The notes below the pieces were generated by a model. It worked only from the letters and a program-made list of their open reading frames with translations. It searched no databases and was not told the origin of the DNA. Below are positions 33,630 to 42,412 of a DNA stretch of 64,000 nt, in pieces. Position 1 is the first letter of the stretch. Every line of letters begins with the position of its first letter. The translations under genes were made by a program, and so were the position numbers. The DNA comes from TMP-86 sp046347195 (GTDB lineage: Bacteria > Pseudomonadota > Gammaproteobacteria > Steroidobacterales > Steroidobacteraceae): the NCBI GenBank assembly GCA_046347195.1, contig JAXMGQ010000002.1:186001-250000 (forward strand), given 5' to 3'.

Positions 33630-35839
33630 GCCCGTTCTCTCCTCAATTCGCCCTTGCGCATCTCCCGTGCCAGGAGGCTTCGCGAGCTCTCGCCCAGCGG
33701 CAGCAGGATGCGGATGCGGGCGCCGCCGGTGCGCGGATTGTCCGCTTCGATCCGTCCGCCATGTTCCTCGACGATCTTCTTGACGATGGCCAGCCCCAGG
33801 CCGGTTCCCTTCGGCTTGCTGGTGACGTAGGGGTCGAACACCGCGCCGATGAGATCCCGCTGGAACCCGGGTCCGTTGTCGGCGACCACGATGGCGGCCT
33901 GCAGCGAGCCCGACTCCTCCGCGAGGTGGGTCTGGATGTCGATACGCGCCCCCTGCCGGCCTTCCAGCGCTTCCAGCGAATTGGTCAGCAGGTTGTTGAG
34001 GATCTGGCGGATGCGCACGCGATCCGCGGCCACTTCGGGCAGCTGGGAATCGAGATTGAGCTTCAGTTCCACACCGCTGGCCTGCACCCGATACAGATCG
34101 ACCACTTCGGTGACGAGTTGGTTCAAATCGAAGCGCGAGACGTGCATGTCCGGCGCCCGCGCGTACTCGCTGAAGGCGTTCACCATCTGCTTCATGGCAT
34201 CCACCTGGGCCACGATGGTGTGGGTGGCCCGCTCCAGCACCTGCGCGTCCTGCTCGTTCATGCTGCCCAGGAACTTGCGGCGCATGCGCTCGGCGGAGAG
34301 CTGGATGGGGGTGAGCGGATTCTTGATCTCATGGGCCAGACGCCGCGCCACCTCACCCCAGGCGGCATCACGCTGCGCCTGCAGGAGCGTGGTGATGTCG
34401 TCGAACACCAGCACCACGCCCGGGGCGCCGCCGGTATCGCTGGGCAGGGTCGTGCACGCACACATCAGCACCCGCCTGCCCGCATCGCCCATGAGCTCGA
34501 TCTGCTCGCGCCAGTCGAGATCCCCGCCCTGCAGGCGCGCCTGGATGGCGGCGAGGAACTGGCCATACAGGGGGCTCTCGCCGCCCGCCTGGTCCAGCCC
34601 CCTGCCCATGGCGGCGTCGAGATCGACGCCGAGGATGGCCCCGGCCGCCTGGTTGGCGATGCGCAGCGTGTGGTCCGGCTGCAGGGCGATGACCCCGGTG
34701 GACAGGCGCGCGAGGATGACCGCGAGACTCCCGCGCTCGGCCTCCACGGCCTGCTGGCTGCGGCGCGTCTCCTCGCGTGCGCGCGCCAGGCGCTTGGTCA
34801 TGTCATTGAACGAAATGACCAGGTGGCCGAGCTCATCGCGCGAGGACAGCGGCAGGCGCGTGTCGAAGTCGCCCTTGGCCACGGCGCGCGTGCCGGCGAT
34901 CAGGTCCTGCACCGGCTTGACCAGCCGCTGCGCGGTGAAGAAGGCGCCGTACACCGCCGCGATCAGCGACATCAGCACCACAAAGGTGAGGATCAGCGCG
35001 AGCGTGGATTTCAGCGGCTGGCGCAGGGTGACGAGGTTGGCGTACTGGATGTAGGAGCGCTGCACCGTGTCGGCGAGCTGCGAGAGCGGTTGCGGCACGG
35101 GATACAGCGCGATCAGCACGCGCGAGGCCGGGTTGTTCTCCGCATCCAGGAGCGCCGCCGCGCGGATGACGTAGCCGCCGCCGCTGTCGGTGTCCAGGCT
35201 CACGTAGGGACGGCCGCGGCGTACCTGCGCGAGCATCTCCTCCGGCGCCGGCAGCGGGATCACATCCATGGGGCGATCCGAACTGGTCGCCAGGATCCGC
35301 ATCTGCGGACCGATCACCGAGAACTCGAGTGCGCCGGTGCCGCGGCGCTCGCGGTCGAGCGTGCCGATGAGGTCGAAGTCCGGCAGGCTCGACAGCTCGC
35401 GAGCCACCCCTTGCGTGCGCTGCAGGAACTCGCGCACGCGCAGGTCGAGCGCAGCCTTCGACAGCTCGCGCGTGTCGGACAGGCCCTGGCTGACCTCGAG
35501 CTCGAACCAGCTGTCGATGCCGCGGTTCAGGAACTGCAGGGCGAAGTAGTAGACGACGATGATGGGTCCCACCGCCAGCACGCTGAACACCGCGACCGTG
35601 CGCGCCGTCAGGCGCGAGCCCGGCACGTGCCGGCGGTATTCGCGCACCAGCCGGAACAGCTTGCCCGTGAGCAGCACGAACAGCGTGATGAGCCCGCTGA
35701 TGTTGATCAGCAGGATCCAGGGGAGCCACTTGTCGAAATCAGCCGAGTTCTGCGCCGCGCGGGCGAGCAGCAGCAGCGCACCCAGCCACAGCGCGATGGC
35801 CGCGGAGGCCAGCGCGGTCGAGCCGTACCGCCGTATCAT
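33626..35839 (-). CDS. ntrY: NtrY-like membrane sensor histidine kinase
   Basis: 737 residues from ATG 35839. Two to three N-terminal helices flank a long periplasmic part. A further helix leads to a HAMP domain (KPVQDLIAGTRAVAKGDFDTRL), a PAS domain (LQPDHTLRIANQAAGAILG), the H-box RRLAHEIKNPLTPIQLSAERM and the ATPase motifs NNLLTNSLEAL, DNGPGF and GTGLGLAIVKKIVEEHGG. It should phosphorylate the adjacent NtrX-like regulator. NtrYX pairs respond to nitrogen, redox or envelope conditions; the signal here is unknown. Confidence 0.92.
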   Translation of the reverse strand: MIRRYGSTALASAAIALWLGALLLLARAAQNSADFDKWLPWILLINISGLITLFVLLTGKLFRLVREYRRHVPGSRLTARTVAVFSVLAVGPIIVVYYFALQFLNRGIDSWFELEVSQGLSDTRELSKAALDLRVREFLQRTQGVARELSSLPDFDLIGTLDRERRGTGALEFSVIGPQMRILATSSDRPMDVIPLPAPEEMLAQVRRGRPYVSLDTDSGGGYVIRAAALLDAENNPASRVLIALYPVPQPLSQLADTVQRSYIQYANLVTLRQPLKSTLALILTFVVLMSLIAAVYGAFFTAQRLVKPVQDLIAGTRAVAKGDFDTRLPLSSRDELGHLVISFNDMTKRLARAREETRRSQQAVEAERGSLAVILARLSTGVIALQPDHTLRIANQAAGAILGVDLDAAMGRGLDQAGGESPLYGQFLAAIQARLQGGDLDWREQIELMGDAGRRVLMCACTTLPSDTGGAPGVVLVFDDITTLLQAQRDAAWGEVARRLAHEIKNPLTPIQLSAERMRRKFLGSMNEQDAQVLERATHTIVAQVDAMKQMVNAFSEYARAPDMHVSRFDLNQLVTEVVDLYRVQASGVELKLNLDSQLPEVAADRVRIRQILNNLLTNSLEALEGRQGARIDIQTHLAEESGSLQAAIVVADNGPGFQRDLIGAVFDPYVTSKPKGTGLGLAIVKKIVEEHGGRIEADNPRTGGARIRILLPLGESSRSLLAREMRKGELRRERA

Positions 35840-35856
35840 GATGGCGGAACGGCTGC

Positions 35857-36441
35857 CTATTCTTGCAGTGTCCACGTGTACCACTCGGTCTCGCGGTGCC
35901 AGTCGTTCACCCAGAACATGAGGATTCGCACGGTCAGGGGCACGGCGCCATAGTCCATCTTGGCGCGCACGTTCGCCTCGTAGCGCGGCCCGGACTGCAC
36001 GAAGCTCTTGTCCAGCACCGGCACGTCGCGGATCTGCGCCAGACGGTTGAGCGCCTCGTCCACCGTGGCGAAGCTCTCCTGTTCGCCGCTGTTGACGTTG
36101 CGCAGCACGTAACGCGCGCTCACCGCGTTGTATTGCAGATGGTAGCGCTGCACCAGCTCGGCGACGTTGGCATCCGGCAGCAGCCGGCGCCGCCGTTCCA
36201 CCAACAGCTCGACCTGCAGAGAGAGCGGCACGCCATCGGCCAGGCCCTGCCGGACGGCGGGCGTGATCGGCATCTCGAGCCGGGCATTCAGGTGATACAC
36301 GCCTTCCCTCAACGAGAAGTCGGCGGAGCGCACCTCGAAGCGTCCGTCCAGTCCGTCGGCCCACGCCAGTGCGGCGCACAGCAGTGCGCAGATGCACAGC
36401 AGTGCCCGGCTCGGGCGGCGGATGGAGGGCAGTGGCTTCAT
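35857..36441 (-). CDS. DUF4390 exported protein
   Basis: 194 residues from ATG 36441, overlapping the rsmB stop (ATGA). A signal peptide (RALLCICALLCAALAWA) is followed by a beta-rich domain (GRFEVRSADFSLREGVYHLN, RYHLQYNAVSARYVLRN, YEANVRAKMDYGAVPLTVRI). DUF4390 proteins commonly lie between rsmB and ntrY in gammaproteobacteria and have no assigned function. The location suggests a periplasmic accessory to the sensor kinase, but this is inference. Confidence 0.85.
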   Translation of the reverse strand: MKPLPSIRRPSRALLCICALLCAALAWADGLDGRFEVRSADFSLREGVYHLNARLEMPITPAVRQGLADGVPLSLQVELLVERRRRLLPDANVAELVQRYHLQYNAVSARYVLRNVNSGEQESFATVDEALNRLAQIRDVPVLDKSFVQSGPRYEANVRAKMDYGAVPLTVRILMFWVNDWHRETEWYTWTLQE

Positions 36442-37760
36442 CGTCGTGTCAGGGCAGCATAATAGAAGCCATCGGCCCCCGCCTCTCCGGGCAGGATCTG
36501 GACGCCATGGCCGTCCGGCTCGCCCCAGCCGGGCCAGCCGGGCCACTGCTCCACCGGCACGGTCGCGGCTGCCGGCGTTTCCCGCAGGAACGAGGCGATG
36601 ACCTCGCGATTCTCGCGCCGCGTGATGGTGCAGGTCGCATAGACCAGCCGGCCGCCGGGCGCCAGCAGCGCGAACAGGGCGCGCAGCAGGCGCAACTGCG
36701 CTTGCGCGAACTTGCCGATGTCGCCGGCGCGCCGCCGCAGGCGGATGTCCGGGTGGCGGCGAATCACCCCCAGCGCCGAGCATGGCGCATCCAGCAGGAT
36801 ACGATCGAAGGGCTCACCGTCCCACCAGCCATCCGGCTGCGCCGCGTCCGCGCAGACCACGCGGGCGGCGATGCGGGTTCGCGCGAGGTTGTCCTCGATG
36901 CGCCGCACCCGCGCCGCATCCACCTCCACCGCCCAGAGCGATGCGAGTCCCGGCTCGCGTTCGCCGATCAGCGCCGTCTTGCCGCCGGGCGCCGCGCAGG
37001 CATCCAGCACGCGCTGGCCAGGCGCCAGCGCCAGTGGTGCGGCGACGCACTGCGCGCCGAGGTCCTGCACCGAGACGAAGCCCTCGCCGAAGCCCGGCAG
37101 CTCGCCCACATCGCAGGGCTTCTCCATCACCAGCGCGTGCGGCACCGCGGGCTGCAGGTGCGCCGCGAAGCCGGCGGCGCGCAGGCGTTCGAGGTAGCGG
37201 GCATCCGGGTCACGCTGCGCGTGGATCCGCAACCACATCGGCGCCTGCCGATCCGAGGCAGCGAGGATCTGGGTCCAGCGCACGGGCCAGTCGGCGCGCA
37301 CCAGCTGCGCCATCCATTCGCAGAACGCGTGGCGCACGATCGGGCTGCGCGAGAGATCCGCATCCAGGGCCGCACGTTCGCGCAGGTAGCGGCGAAGCAC
37401 TGCATTGACCAGTCCCGCGAGCTTGTGCAGGTGCAGGGTGCGACAGGTCTCCACCGCCGCATCCACCACTGCATAGTCGGGCGTACGCGCATCCTCGATC
37501 TCGAACAACGCCACCGAGAACAGCGCCCGCGCGAGGGTCGCGCGTCCCTGCAGCGGCTGCGACAGGAGCCTGCCGAGGATGGCCTCGTGCCGGAAGAATC
37601 CGCGCACGGCACCGTACGCCAGCGAGTGCACCGCCGGGCGCATCGCCGCGGGCGCGGTGCCGAGCACCGCCTCCAGCGCCGCATCCAGGGATAAATCCTT
37701 CTCCAGGATCGCGGCGAGCGCCTGGGCAGCCAGCGAGCGTGGGGATCCGGGGCGGCTCAT
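36438..37760 (-). CDS. rsmB: 16S rRNA m5C967 methyltransferase
   Basis: 440 residues from ATG 37760 (MSRPGSPRSLAAQAL). An N-terminal NusB-like RNA-binding domain precedes the SAM-dependent methyltransferase domain: DACAAPGGKTALIGE, LDAPCSALGVIRRHPDI (catalytic Cys) and LVYATCTITRRENRE (second Cys). It methylates C967 of 16S rRNA. The 11-base unit GGGCGGCTCAT is tandemly repeated around the start (37750-37771), giving two ATGs in different frames; only the one at 37760 continues the protein. Confidence 0.95.
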   Translation of the reverse strand: MSRPGSPRSLAAQALAAILEKDLSLDAALEAVLGTAPAAMRPAVHSLAYGAVRGFFRHEAILGRLLSQPLQGRATLARALFSVALFEIEDARTPDYAVVDAAVETCRTLHLHKLAGLVNAVLRRYLRERAALDADLSRSPIVRHAFCEWMAQLVRADWPVRWTQILAASDRQAPMWLRIHAQRDPDARYLERLRAAGFAAHLQPAVPHALVMEKPCDVGELPGFGEGFVSVQDLGAQCVAAPLALAPGQRVLDACAAPGGKTALIGEREPGLASLWAVEVDAARVRRIEDNLARTRIAARVVCADAAQPDGWWDGEPFDRILLDAPCSALGVIRRHPDIRLRRRAGDIGKFAQAQLRLLRALFALLAPGGRLVYATCTITRRENREVIASFLRETPAAATVPVEQWPGWPGWGEPDGHGVQILPGEAGADGFYYAALTRR

Positions 37761-37767
37761 GGGCGGC

Positions 37768-38712
37768 TCATGGGCGGCCCAGGCGCTCGCCGGCCAGGCT
37801 GCGCGCGTGCAGTACCTCACCGGCGGCGCTGCGCTTGCGGCCCGGCCATTGCACCTGGGTCAGTCGCAGGCTCCCCTGCCCACAGGCCACATCGATGCCC
37901 TCGGCCGTGTGCGCGATCACCCGCCCCGGCTCCGCCACCTGGGCCGTGGGGTCGAGCACCCGGCCCTCCCACAGGCGCAGCGTTTCCCCGCGGCACCCGG
38001 TCTGGGCCACGGGCCAGGGATCGAAGGCGCGGATCTGGCGGTCGATGTGCGCCGCCGGCAAAGACCAGTCGACCTCCGCCTCAGCCTTGGTGATCTTGGC
38101 GGCATGGGTCACACCCTGTGCGGGCTGCGGCGACTCGATGGCGGCGCCACGCGCCAGCAGCTCCAGCGTCTCGAGCATGAGTCGCGCCCCGAGGGCTGCG
38201 AGCCTGGCCTGCAGGCTCGCCGAGGTGTCGTGGGCGCCGATGGGGATTTCCTGGGCGAGGATCATGGGTCCTGTATCCAGGCCCTTCTCCATGCGCATGA
38301 TGGTGACGCCGGTGACCTCGTCACCGGCCAGCAGCGCACGCTGGATCGGGGCGGCACCGCGCCAGCGCGGCAGGAGCGAGGCATGGATGTTGAAGCAGCC
38401 CAGCCGCGGCACGCCCAGCAGGGCTTCGGGCAGGATCAGGCCGTAGGCCACCACCACCAGCGCATCGACATTCAGTGAGCCGAGCTGCTCGCGCGCGGAC
38501 AGCTCGCGCAGCTGCTCCGGCTGGAACACGGGCAATCGAAGCTCCAGCGCACGGCGCTTGACAGGACTGGGGGTCAATTCGCGTCCGCGGCCAGCGCGCC
38601 GGTCCGGCTGGGTGTAGACCCCGGCGACACGATGCCGTGAAGCGGCCAGCGCATCGAGCGCCGGCACCGCGAACTCAGGCGTTCCCGCAAACGCGAGCGT
38701 GAAGGTCTGCAC
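37768..38712 (-). CDS. fmt: Methionyl-tRNA formyltransferase
   Basis: 314 residues from GTG 38712. The formyltransferase domain shows LAFAGTPEFAVPALDAL, the folate-site motif FNIHASLLPRWRGAAPIQRALLAGD and GVTIMRMEKGLDTGPM. The C-terminal OB-like tRNA-binding domain follows. It uses 10-formyl-THF to formylate initiator Met-tRNA. It lies between def and rsmB, the classical translation-start cluster. Confidence 0.97.
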   Translation of the reverse strand: MQTFTLAFAGTPEFAVPALDALAASRHRVAGVYTQPDRRAGRGRELTPSPVKRRALELRLPVFQPEQLRELSAREQLGSLNVDALVVVAYGLILPEALLGVPRLGCFNIHASLLPRWRGAAPIQRALLAGDEVTGVTIMRMEKGLDTGPMILAQEIPIGAHDTSASLQARLAALGARLMLETLELLARGAAIESPQPAQGVTHAAKITKAEAEVDWSLPAAHIDRQIRAFDPWPVAQTGCRGETLRLWEGRVLDPTAQVAEPGRVIAHTAEGIDVACGQGSLRLTQVQWPGRKRSAAGEVLHARSLAGERLGRP

Positions 38713-38758
38713 GATGGATCAGCCCCAGTTCACCCACGACAGGGCCCCTCACGGGGAC

Positions 38759-39298
38759 CTATCCGACGGGCACGGGCGCGCGCCGCTCATCGGCCGGCGC
38801 CCGCTGCTTTCTTTCTTTTTGCAGTCGCCGGCGAATGAGCTGGCGCTTCAATTCCGACAGGTAATCGACGAACAGCTTGCCATCCAGGTGGTCGATCTCG
38901 TGCTGGATGCAGACCGCGAGCAGCCCTTCGGCCGCCAGCTCGAAGGACTTGCCGTCCCGGCCGAGCGCCCGGACCACCACGGACTCCGCGCGCTGCACCT
39001 TCTCATAGATGCCGGGGACCGACAGGCACCCCTCCTCGCGGGGCTGCCGGCCCGAGGACTTGAGGATCTCGGGATTGGCGAAGTACAGGGGCTGGTCATG
39101 GGTCTCGCTGATGTCCATGACGATGACCCGCTGAGGCACGTTCACCTGCGTCGCCGCGAGGCCGATGCCCTTGGAGACATACATGGTCTCCAGCATGTCG
39201 TCCATGAGCTTTCGCACTGCAGCATCCACCCGGGCAACCGGCAGCGCGGTGTTGCGGAGACGGGGGTCTGGATACTCCAGAATGGTGAGTCGCGTCAT
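38759..39298 (-). CDS. def: Peptide deformylase
   Basis: 179 residues from ATG 39298. The three signature motifs are intact: GIGLAATQV, EEGCLSVPG (metal Cys) and the metal-binding HEIDHLDGKL (QHEIDHLDG). It removes the N-formyl group from nascent proteins, downstream of Fmt function. No Shine-Dalgarno sequence is visible before the ATG. It is divergent from the LysM lipoprotein gene across about 210 bases, which hold an AT-rich stretch that probably contains both promoters. Confidence 0.97.
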   Translation of the reverse strand: MTRLTILEYPDPRLRNTALPVARVDAAVRKLMDDMLETMYVSKGIGLAATQVNVPQRVIVMDISETHDQPLYFANPEILKSSGRQPREEGCLSVPGIYEKVQRAESVVVRALGRDGKSFELAAEGLLAVCIQHEIDHLDGKLFVDYLSELKRQLIRRRLQKERKQRAPADERRAPVPVG

Positions 39299-39507
39299 GG
39301 AGGTTATGAGAGCAATTTCGTGTTTTCGGCTGTCAATTGTTGCTAAAGTTCCGCCGCTGCTTAACTTAATGCGCGTGGGGAAAGCTCGACGCGGCAGCAG
39401 CTTGGGACGAACGAACCTAACAAACCTTTGGACTGCATCCTGGTATCGGGCGGCTGATAAACAGTATACAGCCATCCTGAATGCGGCTGCAGAGGATCGG
39501 GCAGGTT

Positions 39508-40728
39508 ATGAGCAAGTACAAGACTTTGATTCCCCTGTGTTTTGGACTCGCCTTCAGCGCGGGCTGCCAATCCTCCTGGAATCCCTTCCACAAGAAGGAC
39601 CAGTCCTCCGCCCCCGTGCCTGTCGCGGGCGCCGAAACCGACGTGCAAGGCACGGTGGTGGGCGATGAACGGACCGCCATGGAAGCCGCTGCCGACGGCG
39701 GGGCCCGGGTTTCGACCCAGAGCGCCGAAGCGCCTGCCGCCGGCCCGGTGCTCGCCCCCGGCGCTCCGGAATCCTACGTGGTGAAGCGTGGCGACACCCT
39801 GTGGGGCATCTCGAAGATGTTCCTGCGCGACCCCTGGTACTGGCCGGAGATCTGGCACGCCAACCCGCAGATCCAGAACCCCCACCTCATCTACCCCGGC
39901 GACACCCTGCGACTGGTGTACATCGACGGCCAGCCGCACGTGACCCTGGAGCGCGGCGATGCCGCCCGGGTGCAGCCGCGGGTGCGCAGCCAGCCGCTCG
40001 AGGACGCGATCCGCGCCATTCCCTACGAGATCATCGCCGCCTTCATGTCCAAGCCCTCGGTGATCACCAAGGAGGACATCAAGAAGGCCCCCTACGTGCT
40101 GGCCTCGCGTGACAGGCACGTGGTCATGGCCGAGGGCAACACGGTCTATGCGCGGGGCTTCGATGCGCCGGCCGAGGTGGGTTCGCACTACAACATCGTG
40201 CGCGTGGGCGAGAAGCTCCGCGACCCCGATGGCGGGGATGTGATCGGCTACGATGGCATCTTCACCGCAGCGGGCAAGGTGACCCGCGGCGGCGACCCCA
40301 CCACGCTCCTGCTGACGGAATCGGGCCGCGAGACGCTGGCGGGAGACAAGCTGTTCTCCGGCAGCGTGGATGTGCCGCTGGACTTCGTGCCGAGCGCGCC
40401 CAAGATCAAGGTCGACGGCCAGATCATCTCGGTCCACGACGGGGTGGAGATGATCGGCCAGTACCAGGTGGTGGTGATCAACCGCGGCGCGCGCCATGGC
40501 CTCGTGCCGGGCAACGTGCTCGGCATCTACCGCCTGGGCGAGGTGGTGCCGGACCGCGAGAAGAACCGCTTGGTGCACAATCTCACCGTGTTCGCGAAGA
40601 ACGTGCGGCTGCCCGAGGAGCGCACCGGCACGTTCATGGTGTTCAAGACCTTCGATCGCATCAGCTACGGCCTGGTGATGGAGGCGAAGAACACCATCAA
40701 GGTGCTCGACAAGATCAAGAACCCGTAA
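39508..40728 (+). CDS. LysM-domain lipoprotein
   Basis: 406 residues. The leader ends in a lipobox (LAFSAGC), so it is a lipoprotein. A spacer of about 65 residues leads to one LysM domain (YVVKRGDTLWGISKMFLRDPWYWPEIWHANPQI), then a large uncharacterised domain of about 250 residues. The LysM binds peptidoglycan. Genes of this type are regularly found before dprA-smg-topA in gammaproteobacteria. A strong terminator follows 26 bases after the stop. Confidence 0.9.
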   Translation: MSKYKTLIPLCFGLAFSAGCQSSWNPFHKKDQSSAPVPVAGAETDVQGTVVGDERTAMEAAADGGARVSTQSAEAPAAGPVLAPGAPESYVVKRGDTLWGISKMFLRDPWYWPEIWHANPQIQNPHLIYPGDTLRLVYIDGQPHVTLERGDAARVQPRVRSQPLEDAIRAIPYEIIAAFMSKPSVITKEDIKKAPYVLASRDRHVVMAEGNTVYARGFDAPAEVGSHYNIVRVGEKLRDPDGGDVIGYDGIFTAAGKVTRGGDPTTLLLTESGRETLAGDKLFSGSVDVPLDFVPSAPKIKVDGQIISVHDGVEMIGQYQVVVINRGARHGLVPGNVLGIYRLGEVVPDREKNRLVHNLTVFAKNVRLPEERTGTFMVFKTFDRISYGLVMEAKNTIKVLDKIKNP

Positions 40729-40753
40729 GGGTTCGCGGCAGCGCAAATCTCGA

Positions 40754-40787
40754 GCATCACGCCGGCTTCACGCCGGCGTGATGCTTT
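40754..40787 (+). terminator. Rho-independent terminator after the LysM gene
   Basis: A perfect 13-bp GC-rich stem (GCATCACGCCGGC, 40754-40766, with its complement at 40772-40784) and a 5-base loop TTCAC are followed by TTT. It separates the LysM gene from dprA, whose promoter must lie within or just after it. Confidence 0.8.
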
Positions 40788-40811
40788 CGGGGGCGCGTAT
40801 CCTGTGCGCGC

Positions 40812-41933
40812 ATGGAGATCACGGAAGATCTTGCCGCCTGGGTGTCGCTGTCGCGTGCTGCGGGGTTCGGCGGCGCGTTGCTGCAGCGGATGCTGGAGGC
40901 CAGCGGCTCGGCGGCGGCGCTGCTCGGACTCGCGCCGCGCGAGCTCCTCGCCCTCGGCGCGAGCGACTCGGCCGCCCGCTCCCTCGCCCGCGCCGCCCGC
41001 CTCAGCCGCAACGAGCAGCGCTGGCTGGAGGCGCCGGGGCATCTCTTGCTGCCGTTCACCGACCCGGGCTTCCCGCCCCTGCTTCGTGCCGTGCCGGGCT
41101 GCCCCATCGTGCTGTACGTGAGCGGCGATGCGTCGCGTCTGCTCGATCCCCAGCTCGCCATCGTGGGCAGCCGCAATCCCACCGCGGCCGGCAGCGAGAA
41201 TGCGCACGACTTCGCAGCCCACCTCGCGCTGCAGGGCCTCACCATCACCAGCGGCCTCGCCGAAGGCATCGACTCCGCCGCCCATCGCGGCGCCCTCGAT
41301 GCCGGCGGCGGCACCATCGCGGTGCTGGGCACGGGCATCGACCTCGTGTATCCGCGCTGGCACGCGGAACTCGCCGCGCGCATCAGCGCACAGGGCGCGC
41401 TGGTGAGCGAGTTCGCGCTGGGCACGCCCGGCCGCGCCGCGAATTTTCCGCAGCGCAACCGCATCATCGCGGGCCTCTCGCTCGGCACGCTCGTGGTCGA
41501 GGCCGCGCGACGCTCGGGCTCGCTCATCACCGCGCGGCTCGCCGGTGAAGCGGGCCGCGAAGTGTTCGCGCTGCCGGGCTCCATCCACAACCCGCTGGCA
41601 CGCGGTTGCCATCAGCTCATCCGGGACGGCGCGAAGCTCACGCAGGACGCTGCTGACATATTGAGCGAATTGAACTTTTCACATCTGCCGGAGGGCCCGG
41701 CGCGCGCGCCGCCGGACGCGGACACGGCGGCTCCCGCCAAACCAGCCATGGACAAGGCACACGAAATCTTGTTAGATGCGCTCGGTTTTGAGCCCTCGGA
41801 CCTGGATGTCCTGGTGCTCCGCACGGGGTTCAGGCCGGAAGAGGTGTCCTCGATGATGCTGAACTTGGAGCTGGAAGGCCTCGTGCGGAGCGTTCACGGG
41901 GGCCGGTACACGCGCATCTCCAGGAGCCGATGA
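40812..41933 (+). CDS. dprA: DNA-processing protein DprA (Smf)
   Basis: 373 residues. An N-terminal helical region is followed by the Rossmann DprA core: LAIVGSRNPTAAGSENA, ITSGLAEGIDSAAHRGAL, AVLGTGIDLVYPRWH and FPQRNRIIAGLS. A C-terminal winged-helix domain (DVLVLRTGFRPEEVSSMMLNL) closes it. DprA binds incoming single-stranded DNA and loads RecA during transformation. The downstream smg start lies 1 base after its stop. Confidence 0.96.
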   Translation: MEITEDLAAWVSLSRAAGFGGALLQRMLEASGSAAALLGLAPRELLALGASDSAARSLARAARLSRNEQRWLEAPGHLLLPFTDPGFPPLLRAVPGCPIVLYVSGDASRLLDPQLAIVGSRNPTAAGSENAHDFAAHLALQGLTITSGLAEGIDSAAHRGALDAGGGTIAVLGTGIDLVYPRWHAELAARISAQGALVSEFALGTPGRAANFPQRNRIIAGLSLGTLVVEAARRSGSLITARLAGEAGREVFALPGSIHNPLARGCHQLIRDGAKLTQDAADILSELNFSHLPEGPARAPPDADTAAPAKPAMDKAHEILLDALGFEPSDLDVLVLRTGFRPEEVSSMMLNLELEGLVRSVHGGRYTRISRSR

Positions 41934-41934
41934 G

Positions 41935-42408
41935 GTGAAAGACAACGTTCTCGACCTGCTGATCCACCTGTTCGAGAATTACCTGCAGATCGACGAAGAA
42001 CCCCGCCCCGACCGCGCGGCGCTCAAGTGCGAGCTCGACAAGGCGGGCTTCGCGGAGGCCGACGTCGAGCGGGCGCTCGAATGGCTGGACAACCTCTCGC
42101 GCGAGCAGGTGGGCAAGGTCTCGCAGGCGACCAGCCGCGCCGTGCGCATCTTCAACAGCCAGGAAGCCTGGCGCCTCGACACCGATGTGCGCGGTTACCT
42201 CGTGCATCTACAGAACGTCGGCATCCTCTCCGCCGGACAGCGCGAGGTGGTCATCGACCGGCTCATGGCCCTCGAGGCCGACGAGATCGACATCCAGCAG
42301 GTGAAGTGGGTCGTGCTGATGGTCCTGTTCAGCCAGCCTGGGCAGGAATCCGCCTACGCGCAGATGGAAGACCTGGTCTTCGACGAACACACCGGCGCAT
42401 TGCACTGA
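41935..42408 (+). CDS. smg: Smg protein (DUF494)
   Basis: 157 residues from GTG 41935. The opening DNVLDLLIHLFENYLQ and the segment RIFNSQEAWRLDTDVRGYLVHL are diagnostic of Smg/DUF494. It is all-helical and cytosolic. Its function is unsettled. The dprA-smg-topA order is conserved across gammaproteobacteria. Confidence 0.95.
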   Translation: MKDNVLDLLIHLFENYLQIDEEPRPDRAALKCELDKAGFAEADVERALEWLDNLSREQVGKVSQATSRAVRIFNSQEAWRLDTDVRGYLVHLQNVGILSAGQREVVIDRLMALEADEIDIQQVKWVVLMVLFSQPGQESAYAQMEDLVFDEHTGALH

Positions 42409-42412
42409 TCCC